A stretch of DNA of 64,000 nt from Eledone cirrhosa (Eukaryota; Mollusca; Cephalopoda; Octopoda; Eledonidae). Made by a program: the position numbers and the translations under genes. Position 1 is the first letter of the stretch. Each line of letters opens with the position of its first letter. The notes beneath the pieces were generated by a model, which did no database searches, was not told the origin of the DNA, and was given only the letters and a program-made list of their open reading frames with translations. Of the stretch, positions 12,107 to 22,300 are shown piece after piece. The stretch is taken from contig OZ024742.1 of the NCBI GenBank assembly GCA_964016885.1, positions 357,385,566-357,449,565 on the forward strand, given 5' to 3'.

Positions 12107-12305
12107 TTAAACCTTTAGCCTTTACATTACTCTATCTTTACTATTGTACTTGCATGGTAAAAGCTTTACCTCACATAATATCGAATCCATGAGATTTTGA
12201 TATTATGTTGAGAATAATACCTTAACGGTATGAGTGGCCTGTTATGGCTGCTTTGAACAGAAAAAGGTGAGAGAATTCTGGCCAGGGTTAATGCTAAAGG
12301 GTTAA
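12107..12305. mobile_element. piggyBac-type MITE, copy 1
   Basis: Bounded by TTAA (12,107-12,110 and 12,302-12,305). The ends read TTAAACCTTTAGCC and GCTAAAGGGTTAA, imperfect inverted repeats. Interior blocks ACATTACTCTAT, GCTTTACCTCACATAAT and GAGATTTTGATATTAT are shared with copies at 54,330 (same orientation) and 61,234 (inverted). TTAA target use is the signature of piggyBac transposases; no transposase is present. Confidence 0.8.
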
Positions 12306-12510
12306 TATAAATGTTTGCTCCTCTCAGCTTACACAATACATATGATCTTTTTCTAGATCACCCACTCTTCGTATCTTTCTTATTCTTGTCATCCTGATTG
12401 CATTTCATTCAATAAACCCATGCTAGATACTTCACCCAACCCTTCCGGCCCACATTTTACTAACAGACTTAACCTTCATTGGATCAAACAGAACAGATAT
12501 CTTCCCTGGT

Positions 12511-12563
12511 GCTGTTGTTGCTGTTGCTGCTGCTGCTGCTGCTGCTGTTGCTGCTGCTGTTGT

Positions 12564-12607
<44 letters not shown>

Positions 12608-12632
12608 TTGTTGTTGTTGTTGTTGCTGCTGT

Positions 12633-12706
<74 letters not shown>

Positions 12707-12718
12707 TTGTTGTTGTTG
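12511..12718. repeat. Imperfect (CTG/TTG)n, i.e. CAG/CAA on minus strand
   Basis: About 69 triplets of GCT/GTT in one register. On the minus strand this is CAG/CAA, giving an uninterrupted polyglutamine frame (12,476-12,775) with a start codon and a short unique head. The flanks show no protein similarity, so it is annotated as a microsatellite and not a gene. Confidence 0.9.
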
Positions 12719-12814
12719 AAGAAGAAACAGGTCAACTTTGACCTGACCTATGACCAGAGATATTTCTATCACCATTCTATGTTTTTGTTTTTCTATTATT
12801 TTGGTTAGGAATTA

Positions 12815-12965
12815 CAGCTATTTAAGTTCTGAGTTCAAATACTGCCAAGATTATCTTTGACTTTCATCCTAACAGGATCGATAAAATAAAGTACCAGTAA
12901 TGCCTGGGGTAAATTTAATCGACTTTCCTTTCTCCTCCAAACTGTTAGCCCTGTACTTAAATCAA
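12815..12965 (+). repeat. SINE family 1, 3' part
   Basis: Contains CTGAGTTCAAATACTGCCA (B-box region), a CTTTCATCC block, GATAAAATAAAGTACCAGTAA and the TTAATCGACTTTCC tail. The tRNA-like head is mostly missing. Confidence 0.85.
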
Positions 12966-13324
12966 AAACCTTTTTAGAGTGTGGGGGTGGGGGGGGGGTG
13001 TACTACATTATCCAGTGTAAGAGATTAGGATATAAGCTGTGAGAGTTCAGCTGCTATTTCTAGCAGACTGAGTAAGCATTCAAGACTACTTTGTTAGTTA
13101 ATATGGCAGGTGAAGACTGTTCTGGTAGGATTTAAATTCAAAGCAATAAACAGCACACTCATAAAACATTCACAGTGAATTTCACTTTCTCGTGAACGTG
13201 AGAAAAAGAAAAACAGACAGACTGGGATGTAGAGTAGAATATTAATATGAATAGGATTACAATAAGATTGTGAAGACTGGTCATCAAGCCAGACAGACTC
13301 TCATTGTATAGTACTTTGTAGTTT

Positions 13325-13535
13325 AGCTATCATTGTATTGGTAGAACATCGGACAACATGCTTTGTGGCATACAGTGATGGCCCTCTATATTCTGAGTTC
13401 AAATCACGCAGATGTTAGCGTTGCCTTTCATCCTTATGGGGGTTCATAAAATAAAGTACCAGTAACACACTGGGGTCGATTTAATTGACTTTGCCTTCCG
13501 CAAAAATTGTTGACCTTGTGCCTAAATTAGAATTC
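13325..13535 (+). repeat. SINE family 1, near full length
   Basis: The A-box-like TTGGTAGAACATCGG, B-box-like GAGTTCAAATCACGC and tail blocks TTGCCTTTCATCC, AAATAAAGTACCAGTAA and CCTTGTGCCTAAATTAGAA are in the expected order, about 210 bp. The sense strand equals +. Confidence 0.88.
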
Positions 13536-13539
13536 CTTA

Positions 13540-13690
13540 TATGTTGTAATGATTGTATCAGCAGAACATTGAACAAAATGTTTTGCAGTGTTTAGTTAAA
13601 CTTTCTACATACTGAGTTCACATTTCACCCTTGTCAACTATGTCTTTCATCCATCTGAAGTCAATAAAATAAGTTAGCTGGTGCAAATTG
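13540..13690 (+). repeat. SINE family 1, diverged second copy
   Basis: Lies just downstream of the previous SINE in the same orientation: TATCAGCAGAACATTGAAC, TGAGTTCACATTTCACCC, CTTTCATCCATCTGAAGTC, AATAAAATAAGTTAGCTGG. More diverged, with the 3' end lost. Confidence 0.75.
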
Positions 13691-13756
13691 TGAGAAAAGA
13701 AATAGTACTACGGCCATCTAAAAACATCTGACTGATAAAATGACAAGTCAGGTAAT

Positions 13757-14325
13757 TATATTGGTGGCCACCCCACAGCCCCAGCAGACAGAATGGAGAA
13801 GGTGTTTCCCCAGAAGACGGCAAGGGAGATACGCTGGAAAAGCCATTCCAGCTCACGGGGCTCACACCTGCAATTGACCAGCTCAGCACCTATGGTGGTG
13901 AGTAGGGAGGTAGCCCTAGGGCCAAAGACAACAGAAGTCTCCTCTGCTAAGGCTACCTGTTGGAGAGCGACCGGTATTTGAAGAGTTTGACCCCCTCAGC
14001 CCGACGTGCAGCAGAATCTGGGTTAGTTGCAGACTGTACCAGGTTGCAGCTGGAGAAAGTGTCAGTGCAAGTGGCATCCCAGACGAGGGGTTTGTCACCG
14101 CAGAATGGGAAGATGGTTATGCCATCTGGCCGTTTGCCAGCCCCTCGGTCCAGCCCCACCGCCTTGAGCTGGGAAGGGAAGCCTGCAGTATATAAGCCGT
14201 GCTTTATGACCTTGTTGAGGGCAGCATGGCGTGGAAGGCAGGATTCTTTCGGTCTCCACCCGCTTTCCTGTTGCCACAGTGCCAGCCGCCTTCCATGCCA
14301 TGCTGCTCTCAACGAGATCATAAAA
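13757..14325 (-). pseudogene. Retroelement C-terminal nuclease-like fragment
   Basis: The minus strand encodes RPDGITIFPFCGDKPLVWDA followed in another frame by a block ending FQRISLAVFWGNTFSILS and a TAA near 13,757. The P-D, 15 residues, D spacing resembles the restriction-like endonuclease signature found at the C-terminus of some LINEs, and the VAVETSG-type block (here V-A-L-A-E-E-T-S-V) follows, as in a protein family I have seen repeatedly in invertebrate genomes. A frameshift lies near 13,980. The RT that would precede it is absent. Family assignment is tentative. Confidence 0.6.
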
Positions 14326-14480
14326 TAAGTTACCAGCTAAGTAGTGGGATTGATTTAATCAGCTTTCCTCTTCCTCAAAAGTAATGGCCTTGTGCCTATA
14401 AAGAAACAGTTAATTACCGGGATCAGTATAATTGACTTTCCTTTTCCTCAAAATTAATAGTCTTGTGCCAATATTAGAAA
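14310..14480 (+). repeat. SINE family 1 tail fragments, two in a row
   Basis: Two consecutive copies of the SINE 3' part (ATTTAATCAGCTTTCC..CCTTGTGCC, then ATAATTGACTTTCC..TCTTGTGCC), suggesting a partial tandem duplication of the tail. No heads. Confidence 0.75.
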
Positions 14481-14714
14481 TACTCATAAGTGCATTGTAT
14501 TCTGAGCAAAGAATTGCTCTCATCTTCACTTATATACAAATCTGTAATTCCTGATGGGGTGTAGTGACATACAGCATGTTTTGGGAACCTATCCCTCTCC
14601 AGATCCGAACACAGCTGATTTCTTCGAGAGAGGTATGGAGGGTCAGAGAGAGAGATAAAGTAAGAAAGAGAGATGAAGGAAGAATTGACCCCTATACTGG
14701 ACTTGTACTTTTTT

Positions 14715-14775
14715 AATGACCTTGAAAGAATGAAAGGCAAAGTTGACCTCCAAGGTTTTGAATTCAGAGTGGAGA
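14715..14775 (-). repeat. SINE family 1 fragment
   Basis: Reverse-orientation blocks AATGAAAGGCAAAGTTGACC and TTTTGAATTCAGAGT, matching the middle of the SINE. Short and decayed. Confidence 0.6.
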
Positions 14776-14954
14776 GAAAGGGAACAAATACCATGAGACA
14801 TTCTAACTAATATTCTAATGACTGCCAATATTTTACCTTGATTGATATCTAAATAGGGAAGAAGATACAAAACAAGTGTTGACTGGATGGTGGAATACTT
14901 TACTAACTGAAAGAATAATTGTTTCTACATACAGCATAATTTGAATGGAAAAGG

Positions 14955-15060
14955 AACATTGAATAAATCAACCCCAGTGCATTACTGGTACTTTATTTTA
15001 TGTAAGAATGAAAGGTAAAGCTAACCTTGGTGGGATTTTTTCACACTTAGAGGTGCTGAA
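14955..15060 (-). repeat. SINE family 1 fragment
   Basis: Reverse-orientation tail: TAAATCAACCCCAGTGCATT, ACTGGTACTTTATTTTAT, GAATGAAAGGTAAAGC, TGGTGGGATTTTTTCACAC. The head is missing. Confidence 0.75.
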
Positions 15061-15867
15061 GCATGGAACAAACTACCTGCATCAGTTGTTAGCTGTTGGG
15101 ACACTGCATCCTTCAAAACTTCCATGCTTCCCGAAATTCGCCAATGCTACACCTGATATTCTTCCTCCATACATGCACATGCATGTGTGTGTCTGTATAT
15201 CATGACTCATACACTGTTCACTTCCCTCACATTTATACATTATTCTCTTTACTATGCATGCACTTTTGATGAGTTGTAGTGCACCTGAGCATGGAACACA
15301 ATAATTTTCATTATTTTTATTATTTTTATTTTTATATTGGAACTCAGAATAAATATTGTAATGTTATTTTTTTCAACTCTCTACCGATTCTGCCAATTTA
15401 ATTAAAAGAATAATGCCATGATTAAATTCGTCACTCCCATAATAATCAGATGTTGAGTATATTTCAAGAGGTGTAACCGTTAACCATCTAGATCCTCCAT
15501 ATAGTAAGAATTGCTATTTAAATAATCAACATTTCTAGACAAATATTTACCTTGCTGTCCACATTTGAAGTGAAATATATTTTGTATCTTCATTTTATAT
15601 GACATAAATTCATAGGAAAAGAGTAAATAAACCAGATTTGACAATGATTATGAAGTTTCTAGTAAGTTGATGAAACTTGCATAAGAATTTCTCCTCTTAT
15701 TGATCTCATGAAAAGATTATGTTTGACATTGTAAGACAGAGATTTGTAAACAAGAAATAACCTAGTTGTGTTAATCCTGGATCAACCAAATTTTCAATGT
15801 CCTAAAAATAAACTAGAAAACTACAGAGTTTATAAACTTACAGTTACTTGTCCTCCACATCTCGTTA
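15061..15867. other. Spacer, no gene seen
   Basis: AT-rich with a TTTTTATT run near 15,305-15,335. No family recognised. Confidence 0.4.
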
Positions 15868-16080
15868 TGTTGCGTGTGTGTGTGTGTGAGAGAGAGAGTG
15901 TATGTGTATGTGAGAAAGAAAGTGTGTTTATGAGAGTGAGAGAGAGAGAGAGTGAGAGAGAGACACAGAGAGAAAGTGTGTGTGAGAGAGAGAAGTGTGT
16001 GGGTGAGAGAGAGAGACAGAGAGAGAGAGAAAGTGTGTGTGTGTGTGAGAGAGATAGAGTGGAAGTATGTGTGTCTGACA
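15868..16080. repeat. GT/GA low-complexity block
   Basis: Alternating GTGTGT and GAGAGA runs. All open frames across it are low-complexity peptides (CVCERE-type and LSLTHTHT-type) and are not genes. Confidence 0.9.
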
Positions 16081-17127
16081 TCGAAGGAGAATAAAAGTGA
16101 TATTATATGGAAAAAGACAAGGTGTATCTTCAAATTGAAAAGTGAAGGTTGCCTTAGATTGATATATTATCCTGATAGTTGTACAAGTAAACTACATAAT
16201 CATTGTTATGAGGAAAATTAATCAAAACTTATCTTCATAGAAACATTAACTTTAACAATTCTCTCACCTCTGCAATATGTGTCAACTAACATAAATGTGT
16301 ATTATAAATGATGGATTTACCAATTTACTCTGTCCATAAGAGACAGCAGGAAATAACAATTATGATATGGTTTCATGCTAAGCTTTGGGGATAATATATA
16401 TGGTGATTAAAATAATTAAATCATGCTACATTAAATGCAGACTGACTACATTTGACTAAATCCCATCATAATTACCACAATTAAGGACATAATCTGATTT
16501 TAACTTCTTCAAATCTTAGTTAGTGCTTTAGTGATAACATGACTTGAGTAGTTAGATTATTTTAAGTACAGATTTCATTCTACTTAGAATAAGATTTCTA
16601 TTTCACTAGCATATTTATTTGCATATATATTTCTATTGCAAATGGTTTTTGCTTCAAAAGAATCGAACACTTTGTGATCTGTGAGATTCTGAGCTCAAAT
16701 CTCAGAATCTCACAGGTTTGAGCTCAGAATCTCACAGGAGATCAGAGAATTTTCCATGTTTTTGGATGAGAAGAATTTGCAATAGTAATATATGTATATT
16801 TCTACTATATCAATTCATTAATATGACGGAGTAAAATTATTACAGGTTGCAGGCACCATACTAAATACAAATACTAATAGAGAGTTGATACATTTTAAAA
16901 CACTGCATGTTCTATATTTTTCAACAAAATCATTAAAGTGATTTTTATATAAAGTATCTTTTTATTGAATTTTTAGATTTTAAATACCCACAGAGGAAGA
17001 TTTTATTCACTGGTGACATGGATTTAATCAAATTATTTCAACTCACCTAGTTGTATTAATTCAAGATCAACCCAATTTCCAATGTCCTAGAAATAAAACT
17101 AGAAAAGTGCACAGAATATAATTGTTT
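16081..17127. other. AT-rich spacer, no gene seen
   Basis: No coding similarity. Contains the hairpin at 16,679-16,737, listed separately. Confidence 0.4.
16679..16737. repeat. Perfect 21-bp stem-loop derived from SINE-like sequence
   Basis: The arm CTGTGAGATTCTGAGCTCAAA (21 bases; split for reading as CTGTGAGATTC and TGAGCTCAAA) at 16,679-16,699 is exactly complementary to 16,717-16,737. The 17-base spacer repeats part of the right arm. The TCTGAGCTCAAATCTC phrase resembles the SINE B-box region. Confidence 0.85.
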
Positions 17128-17310
17128 CTACTTTTGGCACAAGGCCAGCAATTACCCACTACATTACTGGTACTTTATTTTATCGACTCCGTAAGGATGA
17201 AAGGCAAAATTAACCTCGGCGGGATTTGAACTCAGATCGTAAAGGGACATAACTACGCTGGAAAGCATGTCTGACCCTCTACCAATACTGCCTATTCATC
17301 GCACTATTTC
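17128..17310 (-). repeat. SINE family 1, near full length
   Basis: Reverse orientation: TTTGGCACAAGGCCAGC, ACTGGTACTTTATTTTATCG, AAGGATGAAAGGCAAAATTA, GGCGGGATTTGAACTCAG (B box, near 17,218-17,236), CTCTACCAATACTGCC (head). All expected blocks are present in order. Confidence 0.9.
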
Positions 17311-17439
17311 TTGCTCCCTAGATACACAAGTCTCACATATATAAGTATTTGAGACCATACTGAATATATATATCAAATCAGGTTGTCTATTATGGTTGAT
17401 GACTCAGATGTAGGGCAGCTGAAATATAATCATTCTTTT

Positions 17440-17556
17440 TAATTTATATCTAGTTTTATTCATGTATAATATATACCTTGTCTTATTCATATATAATATA
17501 TATCTTGTCTTATTCATATATAATATATACCTTGTCTTATTCATATATAATATATC
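17440..17556. repeat. Islet of 27-bp satellite, left part
   Basis: About four units of the same 27-bp repeat that fills 19.4-29.7 kb (CCTTGTCTTATTCATATATA phase). Interrupted at its right end by a LINE 3' end. Confidence 0.9.
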
Positions 17557-17935
17557 ATCATCATCATCATCATCAACGTTTAACGTCCGTGTTCCACGCT
17601 TGCATGGGTTTGGACGGGGGTTTTCCCACTTGAGGCAAGAGTGATTGTCTTGCTCGCATAGGACTGTCTGGCGGGTTTTCTACAGCTGGATGCCCTTCCT
17701 AACACCAACCACATTTACAGTGTGGGGCTGGGAGGTTTTTACCGTGTTGCCTACATGGCCACATTACAGCATGGACTGTCTGGCGGGTTTTCTACAGCTG
17801 GATGCCCTTCCTAACACCAACCACATTTACAGTGTGGGGCTGGAAGGTTTTTACTGTGTTGCCTACACGGCCACATTACAGCGTGGACTGTGTGTTTTTT
17901 GTCGTTATACCTACACGATCTCATTTGTTTCGGCC
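17557..17935 (-). mobile_element. GAT-tailed LINE 3' end, copy A2, inside satellite islet
   Basis: Starts with (ATC)n at 17,553-17,575 (sense GAT tail), then the A4/A7-type 3' UTR: two head-to-tail units containing GTCTGGCGGGTTTTCTACAG and AACACCAACCACATTTACAG (about 17,661-17,890), ending CACGATCTCATTTGTTTCGG. Only 3' UTR is present. The unit count here is two, against one at 43.9 kb and three at 50.4 kb. Confidence 0.88.
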
Positions 17936-18033
17936 TTGTCTTATTCATATATAATATATACCTTGTCTTATTCATATATAATATATACCTTGTCTTATTC
18001 ATATATAATATATACCATGTCTTATTCATGTAT
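17936..18033. repeat. Islet of 27-bp satellite, right part
   Basis: About four more 27-bp units resume directly after the LINE 3' end, in the same orientation and in register with the left part. Confidence 0.9.
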
Positions 18034-18310
18034 AACTAGACCTGAAAAATGCGCAAGCTCAAAAAGCCACAGAATGTTATAATAAACCTTCAAAAGTGTG
18101 GGTCTAGAGTTGTTGCTCAAAAATATTGTAATCATTATCTATTGTACATTCTAGATGTATTTATTGTGATATTTTTATAAAGGATGCCACAGAGTGTACG
18201 ATAGATAATGATTACAATATTTTTGAGCAACAACTCTAGTTCCACACTTTTGACGGTTTATTATAACATTTTGTGGCTCTTTTGAGCTTGCACAGTTTTC
18301 AGGTCTAGTT
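18034..18310. mobile_element. Foldback/MITE with about 115-bp inverted arms
   Basis: Left arm 18,034 to about 18,152 (AACTAGACCTGAAAA...GATAATGATTACAATATT-type interior) is the reverse complement of about 18,193-18,310 with roughly 10 differences; the spacer is about 40 bp. The ends read AACTAGACCTG and CAGGTCTAGTT. TA lies at both borders, compatible with a Tc1/mariner-like target, but the exact duplication is ambiguous. No ORF. Confidence 0.85.
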
Positions 18311-18429
18311 TAATATTTTTTTAAGGCAACACCTGTAATAACTCTAGTTAAACATGATATATATTAATAATAAATTATCGTTGTAATGTAATTAGATTAT
18401 ATAATTGTTATTTTATAAATGATCTTATA

Positions 18430-18556
18430 TATCAGTTCCTGTATGAGCAAGACAAGGTCAGCCGACCAGACAGTGCCCACAACAGGACAACCCGTCTAAT
18501 CTATGCTAGCGAGGAAGAACGGACGTAAAACGGTGATGACGATGATGATGATGAAA
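18430..18556 (+). mobile_element. GAT-tailed LINE 3' end, copy A3 (short)
   Basis: Reads CAGTTCCTGTATGAGCAAGA, CCCACAACAGGACAACCCGT, CTAGCGAGGAAGAACGGACG and AAAACGGTGATGACGATGAT. Matches the terminal 125 bp of the A1 3' UTR with the GAT tract at the end. Severely 5'-truncated, or a SINE borrowing the LINE tail. Confidence 0.85.
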
Positions 18557-18564
18557 TATTATTG

Positions 18565-18755
18565 TAAGAGGATTGGCAGTATTGGTAGAGGGTCTGACGC
18601 CATGCTTTGCAGCAAAGAGTTACGTCCCTTTATGGTCTGAGTTCAAATCCCGCCAAGGTTAACTTTGCCTTTTATCCTTACGGGGTCGATAAAATAAAGC
18701 ATAAGTAATACACTGGGATAGGTGCTGTCCTTGTGCCAAATGTAGAAACAATTAT
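18565..18755 (+). repeat. SINE family 1, near full length
   Basis: The head GGCAGTATTGGTAGAGGGTC (A-box region), GAGTTCAAATCCCGCC (B box, 18,639-18,654), TTTTATCCTTACGGGGTCG, ATAAAATAAAGCATAAGTAA and GTCCTTGTGCC are in order. It immediately follows a LINE 3' end in the same orientation. Confidence 0.9.
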
Positions 18756-19370
18756 TGTAAGATGTATAAAAATATTTTCAGACTTTTAATATAAACAACT
18801 ACAAAAAACAATCAATATTAAATAAATTTATTTTACATAATAATTGTTATAGTTGAATTAATAAAAATTAAATATTACATACGAAAAATCTAACAATAAT
18901 AATAAAATAATCTAACATAATAATAATAAAATAATCTATCATAAAAACGAACAATAATATGGACAAATATACAAATTAATATGATGCAACCAATATTATT
19001 AGCATGATATAACGAACTGAAAAAAAAATAGTAAATATAAATTTAAAAAATCATATATAAATTAAAATAATAACTTACCAATACGAGTAAAATATTTTGA
19101 AGATAAACGACGAAATACAGGAGGAAGATTCGAAAGCTAAACGATAAATGAATGTGCAAACAAAACGGCGGATGCTTTTGAGCAGTAATTACTCTCGTTG
19201 GTTGATTAGCCAATAAGACGATGAAATTAGCCAATTAGACGATACATTACAAAACATGTTTGGCAGGGAACACCATGGCCATGGACACCCCTTGAATATT
19301 TTATTCACAAGCTACGCATATATGGCAGACACGCTGACTTAAAACATTCTGTTGTTAGTCACTGCGTATC
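18756..19370. other. AT-rich spacer, no gene seen
   Basis: Contains AATAATAAAATAATCTAACA-type imperfect repeats (18,890-18,960). The last 100 bp before the satellite (GGCAGGGAACACCATGGCCA region) are more GC-rich and unique. Confidence 0.4.
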
Positions 19371-22300
19371 TAACAGATATATACATTGTCTTATTTATAT
19401 ATAATATATACCTTGCCTTATTTATATATAATATATACCTTATCTTATTTATATATAATATATACCTGGTCTTATTTATATATAATATATACCTTGTCTT
19501 ATTTATATATAATATATACCTAGTCTTATTTATATATAATATATACCTTGTCTTATTTATATATAATATATATACCTTGTATTATTTATATATAATGTAT
19601 AACTTGTCTAATTTATATATAATATATTACTTGTCTTATTTATATATAATATAAAACATGTCTTATATATAATATATACCTTGTCTTATTTATATATAAT
19701 ATATACCTTGTCTTATTCATATATAATATATACCTTGTATTAATCATATATAATATATACCTTGTCTCATTCATATATAATATATACCTTGTCTTATATA
19801 TAATATATACCTTGTCTTATTTATATATAATATACAACTTGTCTTATTTATATATAATATATACCTTGTCTTATTCATATATAATATATACCTTGTCTTA
19901 TTTATAATAATATATACTCAGTATTATTTCTATATAATATATACCTTGTCTTATTTATATATAGTATATACATTGTCTTATTCATATATATAATATATAC
20001 CTTGTCTTATTTATATATAATATATACCTAGTCTTATTTTTATATAATATATACCTTGTCTTATTCATATAAAATATATACCTTGTCTTATATATAATAT
20101 TTACCTTGTCTTATATATAATATATACCTTGTCTGATATATATATATACTTTGTCTTATTTATATATAATATATATACCTTGTCTTATTTATATATAATA
20201 TATATACATTGTCTTATTTATATATAATATATACCTTGTGTTATTCATATATAATATATACCTTGTCTTATTTATATATCATATATACCTTGTCTTATTC
20301 ATATATAATATATACCTTGTCTTATTCATATATAATATATAACTTGTCTAATTTATATATAATATACACCTTGTCTTGTACATATATAATATATAACTTG
20401 TCTTATATAAAATATATACCTAGCCTTATTTATATATAATATACACCTTGTCTTATTTATATATAATATATACTTTGTGTTATTCATATATAATATATAC
20501 CTTGTCTTAATTATATATAATATATACCTAGTCTTATTTATATATAATATATACCTGGTCTTATTTATATATAATATATACCTTTTCTTATATATAATAT
20601 ATACCTTGTCTTATATATAATATATATACCTTGTCTTATTTATATATAATATATACCTTGACTTATTCATATATAATATATAAATTGTCTTATTTATATA
20701 TATAATATATGCATTGTCTTATTTATATATAATAAATTCCTTGTCTTATATATATATAATATATACCTTGTCATAATTATATATAATATATACATTGTCT
20801 TATTCTTATATAATATATACCTTGTCTTATATATAATATATATATCTTGTCTTATTTATATATAATATATACCTTGTCTTATTCATATATAATATATACC
20901 TTGTCTTATATAAAATATATACCTAGCCTTATTTATATATAATATACCCCTTGTCTTATTTATATATAATATATACCTTGCCTTATTCATATATAATATA
21001 TGCCTTGTATTATATATATATAATATATACTTTGTATTATTCTTATTTAATATATACCTTGTCTTATATATAATATATTCCTTGTCTTATATATATATAA
21101 TATATACATTGTCTTATTTATGTATAATTTATACCTTGTCTTATTCATATATAATATATACCTTCTCTTATATACAATATATACCTAGCCTTATTTATAT
21201 ATAATATACACCTTGTTTTATTTATATATAATATATACCTTGTCTTATTCATATATAATATATACCTTGTCTTATTTATAATAATATATAGCTAGTATTA
21301 TTTATATATAATATATACCTTGTCTTATTCATATATAAAATATACCTTGTCTTATTCATATATAATATATACCTTGTCTTATTCATATATAATATATAAC
21401 TTGTCTAATTTATATATAATATACACCTTGTCTTATACATATATAATATATACCTGGTCTTATTTATATATAATATATACCTTTTCTTATATATAATATA
21501 TACCTTGTCTTATAAATAATATATATACCTTGTCTTATTTATATATAATATATAACTTATCTAATTTATATATAATATATACCTTGTCTAATTCATATAT
21601 AATATATACCTTGTCTTATTTATATATAATATAAAACTTGTCTTATATATAATATATATAAATTGTCTTATTTATATATAATATATACCTTGTTTTATTC
21701 ATATATAATATATACCTTGTCTTATATACAATATATACCTAGACTTATTTATATATAATATACACCTTGTCTTTTTCATATATAATATATACCTTTTCTT
21801 ATTTATCTATAATATATACCTTGTCTTATATATATATAATATATATCTTGTCTTATTTATTTATAATATATAGCTTGTCTTATTCATATATAATATATAC
21901 CTTGTCTTATTTATATATAATATATGCCTTGTCTTATATATATATAATATATACCTTGTCTTATTTATTTATAATATATACCTTGTCTTATTCATATATA
22001 ATATATACCTTGTCTTATTTATATATAATATATACCTTGTCTTATTCATATATAATATATACCTTGTTTTATTCAAATATAATATATAACTTGTCTCATT
22101 TAAATATAATGTACACCTGGTCTTATTCATATTTAATATATACCTAGCCTTATATATAATATATGCCTTGTCTTATTTATATATAATATATACTTTGTCT
22201 TATTTATATATAATATATACCTTGTCTTATATATATATAATATATACCTTGTCATATTTATATATAATATATACGTTGTCTTATTCATATATAATATATA

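Noticed and set aside
12476..12775. A polyglutamine protein gene
   Set aside because: No flanking domain, no splice or promoter evidence; a triplet repeat explains it.
13953..14328. Two overlapping 122-codon frames on opposite strands
   Set aside because: Only the minus frame has retroelement-like motifs; the plus frame is its shadow.
15868..16133. Ser/Leu/His/Thr-rich frames
   Set aside because: Low-complexity GT/GA translation on both strands.
18565..18755. A functional tRNA gene
   Set aside because: A and B box resemblance is present, but the acceptor and anticodon stems do not form and the tail is that of a SINE.
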